Of a stretch of DNA of 64,000 nucleotides, positions 22,365 through 31,140 are shown in pieces. A program made the translations under genes and the position numbers. The DNA comes from Lentzea albidocapillata subsp. violacea (GTDB taxonomy: Bacteria > Actinomycetota > Actinomycetes > Mycobacteriales > Pseudonocardiaceae). Location of the stretch: NCBI RefSeq assembly GCF_900100275.1, contig NZ_FNET01000006.1:186001-250000 (forward strand). Direction: 5' to 3'. Within the stretch, counting starts at the first letter, position 1; every line of letters begins with the position of its first letter. The notes below the pieces were generated by a model. That model saw nothing but the letters and a program-made list of their open reading frames with translations, did not search any database and had not been told where the DNA came from.

Positions 22365-23833
22365 TTGGGACGCTCCACCATCACAGTGTGCTGGTCGGCG
22401 ATAGCCGGTTGTTGCGGTTTCGGCTTCGCGATCCGTTGCGGGGCCCGCGCCGCCGCAGAAATTCGCAGTAGCAACGCGACCAGGATGTAGTTGGCGAGAA
22501 GTGACGAACCGCCGTAGGACAGGAACGGCGCGGTGATACCCGTCATCGGGATCAGCTTGGTGACACCGCCGACGACGATGAACACCTGGAAGCACACCGC
22601 GAACGCGAGACCGCCGCCCAGGAGCTTGCCGAAGCTGTCGCGCACCGAGATGGCGCCACGCAGGCCGCGCAACGCGAAGACCATGTAGACCAGCAGCAGG
22701 GCCGCGAAGCCGACGAACCCGAGCTCCTCGCCGATCACGGCGGTGATGAAGTCGGTGTTCGCCTCGGGGATCATCTCCGGCCGGCCCGCGCCGAGACCGG
22801 CACCGCCGATGCCGCCGGTCGCGAGACCGAACAGCGACTGCGAGATCTGGTACCCGCCACCGATCACGTCGTAGCGGGCGATCGGGTCCTGCCAGTTCGC
22901 CACGCGCTGCTGCACGTGCGTGAAGAGCTTCCACGCGATGACGGCGCCGCCGGCGAACAGGCCGAGACCGAGCACGACCCACGCCGCTCGTTCGGTGGCG
23001 ATGTAGAGCAGCACGAGCACGATGCCGAAGAACAGCAGTGAGGAACCCAGGTCCTTCTGCAGCACCATGACCGCGACCGTGACGCCCCAGGCCGCGAACA
23101 GCGGGCCCAGGTCACGGGCGCGGGGCAGGTCCATGCCGAGGAACCGGCGGCCCGCCACCGTGAAGAGGTCCCGCTTCGACACGAGGAACGCGGCGAAGAA
23201 GACCATCAGGAGGATCTTGGCGAACTCACCGGGCTGGAGCGACAGCGGTCCGATGCGCAGCCAGATCTTCGCGCCGTTGATCGTCGGCGCGATGAAGCCC
23301 GGCAGCACACCGGGAAGCAGCAGCGCGACCAGTCCGACGAGGCCGAACGTGTAGCCGAAGCGCGCGAGCATCCGGTGGTCCGGGAGGAACTTCAACGTGG
23401 CCGCGAACATCAGCAACCCGATGCCGGTCCAGATGACCTGCTTGAACGCCACCGGGTCCCACGTGGAGCCGTCCAGGAAGACGGTGCCCTCCAGGGCCAG
23501 GTCGATCCGGTGGATGACCACCAGTCCGAGCCCGTTGAGCAGCGCGACGCACGGCAGGATCGCCGGGTCCGCGTAGGGCGCCCACCTGCGCACGGCGAGG
23601 TGGGCACAGGCGAAGAGTCCGAGGTACGCGAGACCGAGGTAGAGGATCCTCAGGCTCAGCGAGCGTTCCTGGTTCAGTTCGACCAGGATCAGCGCCAGCG
23701 TCACGAGACCGGCGGCGAACGACAGCATCACCAGTTCGGTGCCGCGTCGCGTCGGCGCCTTCAGCCCCGGCGACGTGTTGGTCGCCACCGACGCGCCTGG
23801 TGAACCTTCCCCGGCGGGGACGGGCGAGCCCAT
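22361..23833 (-). CDS. rodA: SEDS-family peptidoglycan polymerase RodA/FtsW
   Basis: RodA-type SEDS proteins polymerise lipid II into glycan strands together with a class B PBP, here PbpA. The 490-residue multi-spanning protein has many hydrophobic helices, the loop segments FLPDHRMLARFGYTFG and VLQKDLGSSLLFFG with the conserved QKDLGS motif, and GGSSLLANYILVALL near the C-terminus. A TTG codon directly before ATG 23833 is an alternative start; GGGAGGG in the end of pstP serves either. It overlaps pbpA by four bases. Confidence 0.94.
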   Translation of the reverse strand: MGSPVPAGEGSPGASVATNTSPGLKAPTRRGTELVMLSFAAGLVTLALILVELNQERSLSLRILYLGLAYLGLFACAHLAVRRWAPYADPAILPCVALLNGLGLVVIHRIDLALEGTVFLDGSTWDPVAFKQVIWTGIGLLMFAATLKFLPDHRMLARFGYTFGLVGLVALLLPGVLPGFIAPTINGAKIWLRIGPLSLQPGEFAKILLMVFFAAFLVSKRDLFTVAGRRFLGMDLPRARDLGPLFAAWGVTVAVMVLQKDLGSSLLFFGIVLVLLYIATERAAWVVLGLGLFAGGAVIAWKLFTHVQQRVANWQDPIARYDVIGGGYQISQSLFGLATGGIGGAGLGAGRPEMIPEANTDFITAVIGEELGFVGFAALLLVYMVFALRGLRGAISVRDSFGKLLGGGLAFAVCFQVFIVVGGVTKLIPMTGITAPFLSYGGSSLLANYILVALLLRISAAARAPQRIAKPKPQQPAIADQHTVMVERPK

Positions 23834-23836
23834 CAA

Positions 23837-25228
23837 CTACGGACCCTCCCGGCATTCCACACCCGGCTTTTGCTGGGAGGGGGTGAGCGAAGGCTCGGTG
23901 GAACCGGTCTCCGGGGTCGAAGAGCCGTTGGCGGGCGGCGTGCTGGACGGCGTCGTCGGCGTCGTGCTGGTCGACGACGTGTCCTTGCACAGCGGCAGCA
24001 TGTGCTCGGTGCGCAGCAACCGGACCGCGGCGCGGGCGCCGTCGAGGCCGTTGTCGCTGCGGATACCGGCGGTGATGGTCTTCCGGCCGGCTTCCTGCAG
24101 GTCGTTCAGCGTGATCGGGGTGCAGCCCGTGGACCCGGGCGGGCACGAGTCCTCGACCTTGGACGACAGCTTGAAGCCGAGCACCGAGCCGTTCAGGCCG
24201 CGGAAGATCGCGACCTGGCCGTCCTCGGTGGCACCGACGTAGAACTGGGTGTTGAGCCACAGCTTGCCGCCGACCGCCACGACACCGGTCAGCAGGAGCA
24301 GCACGAAGATGATCGCGAACGCCTTGATGGCGTTGCGCTTCTTGCGCTTCGGGTCCTGCGGAGGTGGTGGCGGTGCGTCCATCCGCTGCGGCATCGGCGG
24401 GCGCTGCTGCGTGAGCGCGCTCGCCCGCGAGGCCGCGGAGTCGGGCGGGGTGTTGTGGTCCTCGCTGCCGTCGCCGGCCGCGCCACCGAGGATCGGGTAG
24501 TCGTCGCCGAAGTCGACGTCCTGGACGTCCGCCACGATCACCGTGACGTTGTCGGGGCCGCCGCCCTTGAGCGCGAGCTCGATCATCCGGTCCGCGCAGG
24601 CCTGCGGGTCGGGGATGCGGATCGCCTCGTCGAGCGTCTCCAGGCTCACGACGCCGGACAGTCCGTCCGAGCAGAGCAGGAACCGGTCGCCGACGCGCGC
24701 TTCGCGCACCGTGAGGCTGGGCTCGAAGTCGTGCCCGGTGAGGGCGCGCAGCAGCAACGAGCGTTGCGGGTGCGTGGCGGCCTCGTCCGGGGTGATCCGG
24801 CCCTCGTCGATCAACGACTGGACGAACGTGTCGTCGTGCGTGATCTGCGCGAAGGAGCCCTCCCTCAGGAGGTACGCGCGCGAGTCGCCGATGTGCACGA
24901 GCCCGAGGCGGTTGCCCGCGAACAGGATGGCCGTGAGCGTGGTGCCCATGCCCTCCAGGTCCGGGTCGCTCGTCACGAGCTCGGAGATGGCGCCGTTGCC
25001 ACTGGCGACCGCGTCGCGCAGCTTGCCGAGGAGGTCGTCGCCGGGCTCGTCGTCGTCGACGTGGGCCAGCGAGGCGATGACTACCTTGCTCGCGACCTCA
25101 CCGGCGGCGTGGCCACCCATGCCGTCGGCTACTGCGAGCAGGCGGGGGCCCGCGTACACGGAGTCCTGGTTGTTGGCACGAACCAGGCCCCTGTCGCTTC
25201 GGGCCGCGTATCGAAGAACCAAGGTCAT
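23837..25228 (-). CDS. pstP: PP2C-type Ser/Thr phosphatase PstP
   Basis: PstP dephosphorylates PknA/PknB and their targets. The 463-residue protein has an N-terminal PP2C domain (about 1-238) with metal-binding motifs NNQDSVY, VADGMGGH, GDSRAYL, LCSDGLSG and GGPDNVTVI. A Pro-rich juxtamembrane stretch follows, then one membrane helix (FAIIFVLLLLTGVVAVGG) and an extracellular part with a Cys pair (DSCPPGSTGC) and a Thr/Ser/Pro-rich tail. Start ATG 25228 overlaps fhaB by four bases. Confidence 0.96.
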   Translation of the reverse strand: MTLVLRYAARSDRGLVRANNQDSVYAGPRLLAVADGMGGHAAGEVASKVVIASLAHVDDDEPGDDLLGKLRDAVASGNGAISELVTSDPDLEGMGTTLTAILFAGNRLGLVHIGDSRAYLLREGSFAQITHDDTFVQSLIDEGRITPDEAATHPQRSLLLRALTGHDFEPSLTVREARVGDRFLLCSDGLSGVVSLETLDEAIRIPDPQACADRMIELALKGGGPDNVTVIVADVQDVDFGDDYPILGGAAGDGSEDHNTPPDSAASRASALTQQRPPMPQRMDAPPPPPQDPKRKKRNAIKAFAIIFVLLLLTGVVAVGGKLWLNTQFYVGATEDGQVAIFRGLNGSVLGFKLSSKVEDSCPPGSTGCTPITLNDLQEAGRKTITAGIRSDNGLDGARAAVRLLRTEHMLPLCKDTSSTSTTPTTPSSTPPANGSSTPETGSTEPSLTPSQQKPGVECREGP

Positions 25229-25686
25229 GAGCGCAGCTCGATCACCGTTTTGCCAATGCGGATCGGGGTGCCGAGAGGTACACGCAGGGGTGCGGTGACC
25301 TTGGCTCGGTCTAGGTAGGTGCCGTTCGTGGAACCGAGGTCCTCCACGTACCAGTCGGTACCGCGCATGGACAGCCGCGCGTGCCTGGTCGACGCGAAGT
25401 CGTCGTCCAGCACGAGGGTGGAGTCGTCAGCGCGGCCGATCAGGATCGGCCTGCCGTCGAGCGAGATGCGGGTGCCTGTGAGCGCCCCGTGGGTGACCAC
25501 GAGTTGCCGGGGCGCCTTGCTTCCCCTCGCCGACTTCTCGGACCTCCGGAATCCGGGCAGTCCTGATGCCCGGAGCCCTGAGGCTGCGTAAAGATCAGAG
25601 CGGACCACACGTAGGGCGGCCAGCACAAAGAGCCAGAGGAGCACGAGAAAGCCCGCTCTGGTCAGCTGCATCACCAGCTCTGGCAC
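25225..25686 (-). CDS. fhaB: FHA domain membrane protein FhaB (FipA)
   Basis: FhaB/FipA is a membrane-tethered phosphothreonine-binding protein that connects kinases with the divisome. The 153-residue protein has an N-terminal helix (TRAGFLVLLWLFVLAALRVV) and a C-terminal FHA domain with IGRADDSTLVLDD, STRHARLSM and LGSTNGTYLD. Start GTG 25686 aligns with the start of the M. tuberculosis protein (VPELVMQLTRAG versus MQGLVLQLTRAG); an ATG at 25671 is an alternative. Confidence 0.95.
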   Translation of the reverse strand: MPELVMQLTRAGFLVLLWLFVLAALRVVRSDLYAASGLRASGLPGFRRSEKSARGSKAPRQLVVTHGALTGTRISLDGRPILIGRADDSTLVLDDDFASTRHARLSMRGTDWYVEDLGSTNGTYLDRAKVTAPLRVPLGTPIRIGKTVIELRS

Positions 25687-25737
25687 CGGTTGTAACCGCT
25701 CCTGCCTTGAGTTGCCTACCGACGCCCGTATCGACCT

Positions 25738-27003
25738 CTAGCCCGCGGTGCGGAAAACCAGTGACGAGTGGCCGATGCGGACGACGTCGCCCTCCGCGAG
25801 CTGCCAAGTCTGCACTGGCGTGCCGTTGACCGTGGTGCCGTTTGTCGAACCGAGATCAGCGAGCATCGCATTCTGCCCGTCCCAGGAGATTTCCAGGTGG
25901 CGCCTGGAGACTCCGGTGTCCGGGAGGCGGAAGTCGGCTTCCTGCCCACGACCTACGACGTTTCCACCCTGCTTCAGGTTGTACGTCCGGTTGGATCCGT
26001 CGTCGAGGTGCAGCGTCGCGTTGAGCTGACGGTTCGCGCCCTGGGTGGCCGGCGGGGCGTATCCGCCCTGGTTGTAGCCCTGGTCGTAGCCGCCCTGCTG
26101 GCCGTAGCCCTGCTGCTGGCCGTAACCCTGGTCGTAACCGCCGGCCGGCTGCTGGCCGTAGCCCTGGTCGTAGCCGCCGCCCTGTTGCTGGCCGCCGGCG
26201 TAACCCTGGTCGTAACCCTGCTGCTGGCCGTAGCCCTGCTGCTGGCCATAACCCTGGTCCTGGCCGTAGCCCTGCTGCTGGCCGCCGCCGTAGCCCTGGT
26301 CGTAGCCCTGCTGCTGGCCGTAGCCCTGGTCGTAGCCGCCGCCCTGTTGCTGGCCGCCGGCGTAACCCTGGTCGTAACCCTGTTGCTGGCCGTAGCCCTG
26401 CTGGCCGTAGGCCGGGTCCTGTCCTTGCTGGCCATAACCCTGCTGCTGACCATAACCCTGCTGGTCATAGCCCTGCTGCTGGTCGTAGCCCTGCTGGCCG
26501 TAGCCGCCCTGACCATAAGGGTCCTGGCCGGGCTGGCCCTGTCCTTGTCCGTAGCCGGGTGGCTGGCTCATGGATCGGTCTCCTGCGGTGCGAGGTGGTG
26601 CTGACCGTCGGCTGGCCGCTTTCACGTCGGGGTCGACGGACGAGCTGGTTCGGAACTGTCCGGTGTGCAGCGCCTCGGAGCGCTCCAGGGAGACTACGAC
26701 GTCACCATAGGTATCCCACCCGGACTCGGCCAGGTGCTCCCGCAGGCCCTCTGCGAGAAGCTGTGTGATGCGTAGTTCATCCTGCTCGTCGCCCGCAAGA
26801 CGTTCGTGGTCCTGAGGCCCGAGCAGCACCTTGTAATGGTTGGGGGCTAGCAGTCTGCCACCCGCGAGCTCGCGGATGTTGCTGTCACCCTCCCGATGCA
26901 GTGCCTGTGCCACCTCTTGGGGCACGACGCTGCCGCCGAACACGCGCGCGAAGGTGTTGCCGACCAGGCCTTCGAGCTTGCGTTCGAAGCGTTGCAGGCC
27001 CAT
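25738..27003 (-). CDS. fhaA: FHA domain protein FhaA with a long Gln/Gly/Tyr-rich linker
   Basis: FhaA binds phosphorylated partners such as the pseudokinase domain of MviN and regulates peptidoglycan synthesis. The 421-residue protein has an N-terminal DUF3662 domain ([20 protein letters not shown], about 1-125) and a linker at about residues 145-320 made almost wholly of Tyr, Gly and Gln (units such as [11 protein letters not shown]). A C-terminal FHA domain follows ([32 protein letters not shown]). Start ATG 27003 follows GGAAGGAG; the frame continues upstream through the tRNA gene, but that part is not coding. It heads the seven-gene operon. Confidence 0.95.
   Translation of the reverse strand: MGLQRFERKLEGLVGNTFARVFGGSVVPQEVAQALHREGDSNIRELAGGRLLAPNHYKVLLGPQDHERLAGDEQDELRITQLLAEGLREHLAESGWDTYGDVVVSLERSEALHTGQFRTSSSVDPDVKAASRRSAPPRTAGDRSMSQPPGYGQGQGQPGQDPYGQGGYGQQGYDQQQGYDQQGYGQQQGYGQQGQDPAYGQQGYGQQQGYDQGYAGGQQQGGGYDQGYGQQQGYDQGYGGGQQQGYGQDQGYGQQQGYGQQQGYDQGYAGGQQQGGGYDQGYGQQPAGGYDQGYGQQQGYGQQGGYDQGYNQGGYAPPATQGANRQLNATLHLDDGSNRTYNLKQGGNVVGRGQEADFRLPDTGVSRRHLEISWDGQNAMLADLGSTNGTTVNGTPVQTWQLAEGDVVRIGHSSLVFRTAG
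26149..26382 (-). repeat. 72-bp direct repeats within the fhaA linker
   Basis: The 72-base blocks 26149-26220 and 26311-26382 are identical, offset by 162 bases (54 codons). The space between is built from shorter related units. Keeping the frame, they encode the repeated [20 protein letters not shown] segment of FhaA and show recent tandem expansion of the linker. Confidence 0.85.
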
Positions 27004-27083
27004 GTCGACTCCTTCCGTTCGTGCCGATCGGCCGGGCTCCTGTACCGATCGTATCCGGGTACGACCAGCCCTACAGGGGGCGA

Positions 27084-27114
27084 TTAGGAACCTGGTTTGG
27101 ACGCGTGCTAGTGT
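27084..27114 (+). promoter_or_regulatory. Promoter candidate for tRNA-Leu
   Basis: TTAGGA (27084-27089) and TAGTGT (27109-27114) are separated by 19 bases and end 15 bases before the tRNA. No other gene is available for them on this strand. Confidence 0.35.
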
Positions 27115-27129
27115 TTCCAACGTCTCCAG

Positions 27130-27212
27130 GGGCAAGTGGCGGAATGGCAGACGCGCACGGTTCAGGTCCGTGTGTCCGAAAGGACGTGGGGGTTCAACTC
27201 CCCCCTTGCCCA
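27130..27212 (+). tRNA. tRNA-Leu (CAG)
   Basis: 83-base type II tRNA. The acceptor GGGCAAG pairs with CTTGCCC, the anticodon stem CACGG pairs with CCGTG around TTCAGGT (anticodon CAG), and a long variable arm is present. The T-arm is GGGGGTTCAACTCCCCC, the discriminator is A, and CCA is not encoded. Confidence 0.96.
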
Positions 27213-27226
27213 TACGAAAGTGGGAG

Positions 27227-27263
27227 AGCCCTGTTCGCGGAATGCGCGAACAGGGCTTTCTTT
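27227..27263 (+). terminator. Hairpin terminator after tRNA-Leu
   Basis: AGCCCTGTTCGCG (27227-27239) pairs perfectly with 27245-27257 over a five-base loop and is followed by TTTCTTT. The stem core repeats that of the hairpin behind tRNA-Ala at 9414-9455. Confidence 0.85.
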
Positions 27264-27273
27264 ATGGTGTCTT

Positions 27274-27327
27274 CTGGGGGCCGAGCCCCCAGACCCCCAG
27301 CCGGAGGGCTCCGCCCCCGGACCCCCG
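27274..27327. repeat. GC-rich palindromic repeat element (copy 2)
   Basis: CTGGGGG (27274-27280) pairs with CCCCCAG (27286-27292), followed by an ACCCCCAGCCGGAGGG stretch and a further G/C hairpin. It closely resembles copy 1 at 9039-9090 and again lies beside a tRNA gene. Confidence 0.6.
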
Positions 27328-27386
27328 TATCGCGTTCGGCAATTGAGATCGTATCGGTGATGTCTGTCACTCGTTTGGGGGGTGCC

Positions 27387-28172
27387 ATGTGGGCGATTGC
27401 GGCTGCCGGCTTCGGTGCGGAACTGGAGCTTGTCGAGGTTGCCCGGCCTGCGCCAGGCCCAGGTCAGCTGCTGGTTCGGTTGTTCGCTGCCGGGGTGAAC
27501 CCGTTTGACCGGAAAGTAGTCGGCGGGATGCTTCGTGGTTCTGCTCCTCACGTGTTTCCGTTGGTTCCTGGAACTGATGGGGCTGGTGAGGTTGTCGGTT
27601 CTGGGGAGAGGGTTTTCGGGACGTTCTTCCGCCGTCCTGTTGGGGGCGGAACATACGCCGAGTACGTCACAGTTCCCGTTGAGAACGCGTTGGCGCCGTT
27701 GCCCGAAGGTCTTGATCCTGCGGTTGCGGCCGCGTTGCCTACTGCCGGCATGACCGCTTTGCAGTTGGTCGAGTCGTTGGGTGTTGCGGAATCCGTGCTG
27801 ATCGTCGGTGCCTCGGGTGGCGTCGGGTCGTTCGCCGTCCAGCTCGCGCGTGCGGCGGGCAAGCGGGTCATCCCCATCGGCCGCGGCGACTCCCTCGTGG
27901 AGGCCGACGCGCTCATCGACCTCGTGAGCGCCGACCGTTCGTCGTTCGAGGCGAACGCGCGCTATGCGCCGCTGGCCTTCAACACCAACTACGTTTCCGC
28001 TGATCCCGCGCAGAACTTCGGTCTGAAGGGGTCGCGGGAAATGCTGGTGCGACTGGCATCCATGGTGCAGTCGGGTGACCTGGAAGTGCCGATCGGCCGA
28101 CGCGTGCCGTTGCGTGACGCGGCCGACGTTTTCGCAGGTCACGGGCCCGGCAAGACCGTGATCATCATGTAG
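27387..28172 (+). CDS. Short zinc-independent MDR-type quinone/alcohol oxidoreductase
   Basis: The 261-residue protein is a medium-chain dehydrogenase/reductase of the quinone oxidoreductase type. The N-terminal GroES-like part includes RLFAAGVNPFDRKV and PLVPGTDGAGEV, and the Rossmann part includes VLIVGASGGVGSFAVQLARAAG. It lacks zinc-ligand cysteines. Compared with usual members of about 310 residues, it appears to miss roughly 40 residues after the dinucleotide-binding strand (VIPIGRGDSLVEADALID follows at once). Start ATG 27387 sits behind GGGGGG; ATG 27360 is possible. Activity is uncertain because of the deletion. Confidence 0.8.
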   Translation: MWAIAAAGFGAELELVEVARPAPGPGQLLVRLFAAGVNPFDRKVVGGMLRGSAPHVFPLVPGTDGAGEVVGSGERVFGTFFRRPVGGGTYAEYVTVPVENALAPLPEGLDPAVAAALPTAGMTALQLVESLGVAESVLIVGASGGVGSFAVQLARAAGKRVIPIGRGDSLVEADALIDLVSADRSSFEANARYAPLAFNTNYVSADPAQNFGLKGSREMLVRLASMVQSGDLEVPIGRRVPLRDAADVFAGHGPGKTVIIM

Positions 28173-28488
28173 GTGGTCGTTCTGGCGCGGTGAACGGTCG
28201 GCGGACGGTGACCGGTGCCGCTGACCGGTTTTTTGCCCTCACGCCTGGCGCACCTACTTTGAGCAGCTCTTTTCGTGCGTCCATCCGGATTAACGTCACC
28301 CAGACGGCAGCACAGCAGGACCGAACTCCCCTCGCCACTCCTCGACCGGTCACCGACCGGTCGGCGCCGTCGATCGCAGGGGGTCCTGTGACCTGGGGGC
28401 GGGCCGCGCGCTTCCTGCTAATTCTTATGCCAGAGCACGAGTCGAAACGCGGCGGATCTCCCGCCGCGGGTGACGAGGAGGCACTGGC
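28173..28488. other. Intergenic region with repeated ACCGGT motifs
   Basis: No convincing gene is seen in this 316-base stretch. It contains repeats of TGACCGG (28210-28235) and two adjacent 8-bp palindromes GACCGGTC near 28343-28362, which could be binding sites for a regulator of the following gene. An open frame from 28190 lacks coding character. Confidence 0.4.
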
Positions 28489-29106
28489 GTGAGCAGCACC
28501 CCAGCAAGGACCGCGGCGCTCGACAGCTCGAACGGTCTGTCGACCACCCCGGTCCCGGTTCCGGAACTGCCCGCGTCCGTCGAGGAGCTGGCTGCCGCTG
28601 CGGCGATCCGCCTCGGCTGGCACGGCGTGGTTCTCCCCGAAATGGTCCTGATGGGCCGCAAGGTCGTCGTCGTGGCCGAACTCCTGGCCGACGCCCACGC
28701 CGAGCGCGTGTGTGTGGGTGCGGGCCCCGAGGCCGACAAGACCACCGTCTCCACGTGGGTGTGGCCGGAGATGGAAGGCCGCGTTCCCCCCGCCGCGGTG
28801 CGGATCGTCGGCGTCCTGGCCGTCGCCCGTCACTGGAGGACGGCGCTGGCTTCCGCCGTCCCCTTCGCCCGCTACGGCAACGCCGCGGTCGTCCTGCCCG
28901 AGTCGGTCGCCTTCTCGCACGACTACCTCGCGAACTGCCTGCCGCGCGTGCGCCGCTACGGCGTCTCGGTGCTGCTGGCCGACGACGAGAAGGACCTCTC
29001 GGTCGACGTGTCCGGCCGCCAGGAGAACGCTCCCTCCGAGGACACCGCCATCACCCGCTGGGTCAACGAACTGGTCTACGAGCAGGTGCTCGCCACCGCT
29101 TCCTGA
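28489..29106 (+). CDS. Hypothetical protein, 205 residues
   Basis: No family was recognised. The protein starts at GTG 28489 after a purine-rich GACGAGGAGGCAC stretch. It has a Ser/Thr/Pro-rich N-terminus (about 1-30), then a compact alpha/beta-looking region of about 165 residues without signal peptide or membrane helix, including WHGVVLPEMVLMGRKVVVVAE and RYGNAAVVLPESVAFSHDYL. No catalytic pattern is evident. It is followed 14 bases later by an NAD(P)H-binding gene and may be cotranscribed with it. Codon usage is typical for the window, so the gene is likely real. Confidence 0.6.
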   Translation: MSSTPARTAALDSSNGLSTTPVPVPELPASVEELAAAAAIRLGWHGVVLPEMVLMGRKVVVVAELLADAHAERVCVGAGPEADKTTVSTWVWPEMEGRVPPAAVRIVGVLAVARHWRTALASAVPFARYGNAAVVLPESVAFSHDYLANCLPRVRRYGVSVLLADDEKDLSVDVSGRQENAPSEDTAITRWVNELVYEQVLATAS

Positions 29107-29120
29107 TCTACGGTCGGGCC

Positions 29121-29777
29121 ATGCGAGTAGTCATAGCCGGCGGACACGGGCAGATCGCGCTGCTTCTCGAGCAGCTGCTGGCCACCCGTGGAGACGCCGC
29201 CACAGCACTGGTCCGCAACCCCGATCATTTTGGCGATGTGCAGGAAGCCGGAGCCGTTCCGGTGTTGTGCGACCTGGAGTCCGCTGATCTGGACTCGGTC
29301 GCCGCGTATTTGAACGGTGCTGACGCGGCCGTGTTCGCCGCTGGTGCCGGCGCCGGATCCGGTGCCGCCCGCAAGGACACCGTGGACTACGGGGCCGCTG
29401 CGCTCTTCGCTTCTGCCTGCGTCGAGGCCGGGGTGCGGCGGTTCCTGCAGGTGTCCACCGTCGGGATCGAGTCCGCTGACTCGCCGTCGGTGGACCCCGA
29501 GTTCGCGGTGTACCTGAAGGCCAAGAAGCTGGCAGAGGACGACCTGAAGCCGCGTGATCTCGACTGGACGATCCTGCGGCCAGGGCCGCTGGTGAACGAC
29601 GCACCGACCGGGCTGGTCACGTTGGCCGAGCCCCGGTTGCCGCGGTCGTCCGTCACCCGCGCGGACGTCGCCGCCGTGCTGGCCGAACTGCTCAACGCTC
29701 CCAACACGATCGGCAAGACGCTGGAGCTGGTGAACGGCGAGACGCCGGTCGCCGACGCCGTTCGCCTGATCCTCTAG
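29121..29777 (+). CDS. NAD(P)H-binding atypical SDR protein
   Basis: The 218-residue protein begins MRVVIAGGHGQIALLLEQLL, a GxxGxx(G/A) dinucleotide-binding start, and continues with RNPDHF, LCDLESADL and FLQVSTVGIES, typical of the atypical short-chain dehydrogenase (NAD(P)H-binding, NmrA/YwnB-like) group. These proteins act as redox sensors or oxidoreductases. The catalytic YxxxK is represented by YLKAKK. Its stop shares the CTAG at 29774-29777 with the stop of the convergent lactone oxidase gene. Confidence 0.82.
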   Translation: MRVVIAGGHGQIALLLEQLLATRGDAATALVRNPDHFGDVQEAGAVPVLCDLESADLDSVAAYLNGADAAVFAAGAGAGSGAARKDTVDYGAAALFASACVEAGVRRFLQVSTVGIESADSPSVDPEFAVYLKAKKLAEDDLKPRDLDWTILRPGPLVNDAPTGLVTLAEPRLPRSSVTRADVAAVLAELLNAPNTIGKTLELVNGETPVADAVRLIL

Positions 29778-31054
29778 CCGAGCACGCGGTCCAGGTAGGG
29801 GTTCGTGAACGTCCTGCCTGGATCGACCTCGTCCCGCACCCGCAGGAAGTCGTCGAAGTGCGGGTACAGCGGCCGGAGCTCCGTCGCGGTCAGGTCGTGC
29901 ATCTTGCCCCAGTGCGGGCGGCCGCCGACCGACGCCGCGATGCTCGCGTACGCGTCGAAGAAAGCCTTGTACTGCATACCGAGTGCCTGGTGCATCGAGA
30001 TGTACGCGGTGTCGCGGCCGTTCGCCGTGGAGAGCCAGATGTCGTCGGCCTGGGCCACGCGCACCTCGCACGGGACGATCAGGTGGTCGCGCTCTCCCAG
30101 CTTGGCGGCGACGGCCTGGAGTTCGCGGATCACGTCCATCAGGGATTCGCGGGGGATCGAGAACTCGGTCTCCACGAACCTCACGCGCCTGGGCGTCACG
30201 AAGACGTTGTGCGAGTAGTCCGAATAGGACCGTTCGGAGATCAGCGAGCCGCAGAGTTCGTTGAGGCGCCTGGTGTAGCGGGGGAAGGTCCTGGCGACCT
30301 TCGTGACGGCGCCGAACGCGGCGTTCTCCATGACCTCGTACTCCCAGGCCTGGCGGAGCTTCGAGAGCGGGCGCGCGGCCTCGGTGATCCTGTTGTTGCG
30401 CTTGAGGATCACGCGGTCGGAGTGGGTGAACCAGTGGAACTCGACGTGGTCCTCCACGGCGCAGAGGTCGTCGAACTGCTCCAGCACGGCGTCGAGGCGG
30501 CCGGGGGATTCCTGGGCCTGCAACACGAAGGACGGGACGCAGCGCAGGGTCAGGGTGCTGATGACACCCAGCGCGCCCAGGCCCACGCGGGCGGCGTTGA
30601 AGAGGTCCGGGCGTTCGGTCCGGGAGCAGGTGACCACGGAGCCGTCGGCGAGGACCAGTTCCAGCGCTTCGATGGCGGTGGCGAGGACGCCCAGTTTTCC
30701 GCCGGTGCCGTGGGTCGAGGTGGAGACCGCGCCGGCGACGGTCTGGGCGTCGATGTCGCCCAGGTTCGGCATCGCCAGGCCCAGGCGGTGGAGGTCGGCG
30801 TTGAAGACGCGCAGGGGAGTGCCGGAGCGGACGGTGACCAGTCCCGTTTCCGCGTCCGCGCGTACGATCCCGGTCCACCGGTCCAGGTCGAGCGCGGTGT
30901 CCGGGGCGACGGCGATGTCGTTGAACGAGTGGCCGCTGCCTCGCGCGCGGACGCGGCCGCCGGAGAGGACGGCTGCGGCGATCTCGTCCGTGCTGGACGG
31001 GTGGACGACGCGCGCAGGCGTGCACGAAGCCGTTCTAGCCCAGTTCGTCCACAC
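29774..31054 (-). CDS. D-arabinono-1,4-lactone oxidase-type FAD oxidoreductase
   Basis: Members oxidise sugar lactones or related alditols with covalently bound FAD. The 426-residue protein has an N-terminal FAD-binding domain with VRARGSGHSFND (the His of SGHS is the usual flavin-attachment residue) and VAGAVSTSTHGTG, and the C-terminal ALO domain ending PHWGKMHDL and HFDDFLRVRDEVDPGRTFTN. Start GTG 31054 is chosen because GGAGG lies six bases before it; a GTG 12 bases upstream is less likely. It is divergent from the PLP enzyme gene at 31141, a conserved pairing in actinomycetes by my recollection. Confidence 0.87.
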   Translation of the reverse strand: MWTNWARTASCTPARVVHPSSTDEIAAAVLSGGRVRARGSGHSFNDIAVAPDTALDLDRWTGIVRADAETGLVTVRSGTPLRVFNADLHRLGLAMPNLGDIDAQTVAGAVSTSTHGTGGKLGVLATAIEALELVLADGSVVTCSRTERPDLFNAARVGLGALGVISTLTLRCVPSFVLQAQESPGRLDAVLEQFDDLCAVEDHVEFHWFTHSDRVILKRNNRITEAARPLSKLRQAWEYEVMENAAFGAVTKVARTFPRYTRRLNELCGSLISERSYSDYSHNVFVTPRRVRFVETEFSIPRESLMDVIRELQAVAAKLGERDHLIVPCEVRVAQADDIWLSTANGRDTAYISMHQALGMQYKAFFDAYASIAASVGGRPHWGKMHDLTATELRPLYPHFDDFLRVRDEVDPGRTFTNPYLDRVLG

Positions 31055-31094
31055 GCGAACCTCCACGAGAGAGTGTGACCTGCGAGTAACGTAA

Positions 31095-31109
31095 GTGAAA
31101 GCTCTTCAC
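31095..31109. promoter_or_regulatory. Inverted repeat in the lactone oxidase/PLP-enzyme divergent promoter
   Basis: GTGAA (31095-31099) and TTCAC (31105-31109) form an inverted repeat with a five-base centre, midway between the divergent starts at 31054 and 31141. A shared operator is plausible. Confidence 0.3.
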
Positions 31110-31140
31110 GTTTCAAGGGTTCAGCACGTACCGTCAGGGC

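Noticed and set aside
26040..26570. Repeat array considered as CRISPR or intergenic satellite
   Set aside because: The units keep the fhaA frame, vary in length and encode the Tyr/Gly/Gln linker.
27004..27213. N-terminal extension of fhaA upstream of ATG 27003
   Set aside because: It runs through the tRNA-Leu gene, and a strong GGAAGGAG precedes ATG 27003.
28190..28492. 100-codon frame in the gap before 28489
   Set aside because: No ribosome-binding site, atypical composition and no predicted fold.
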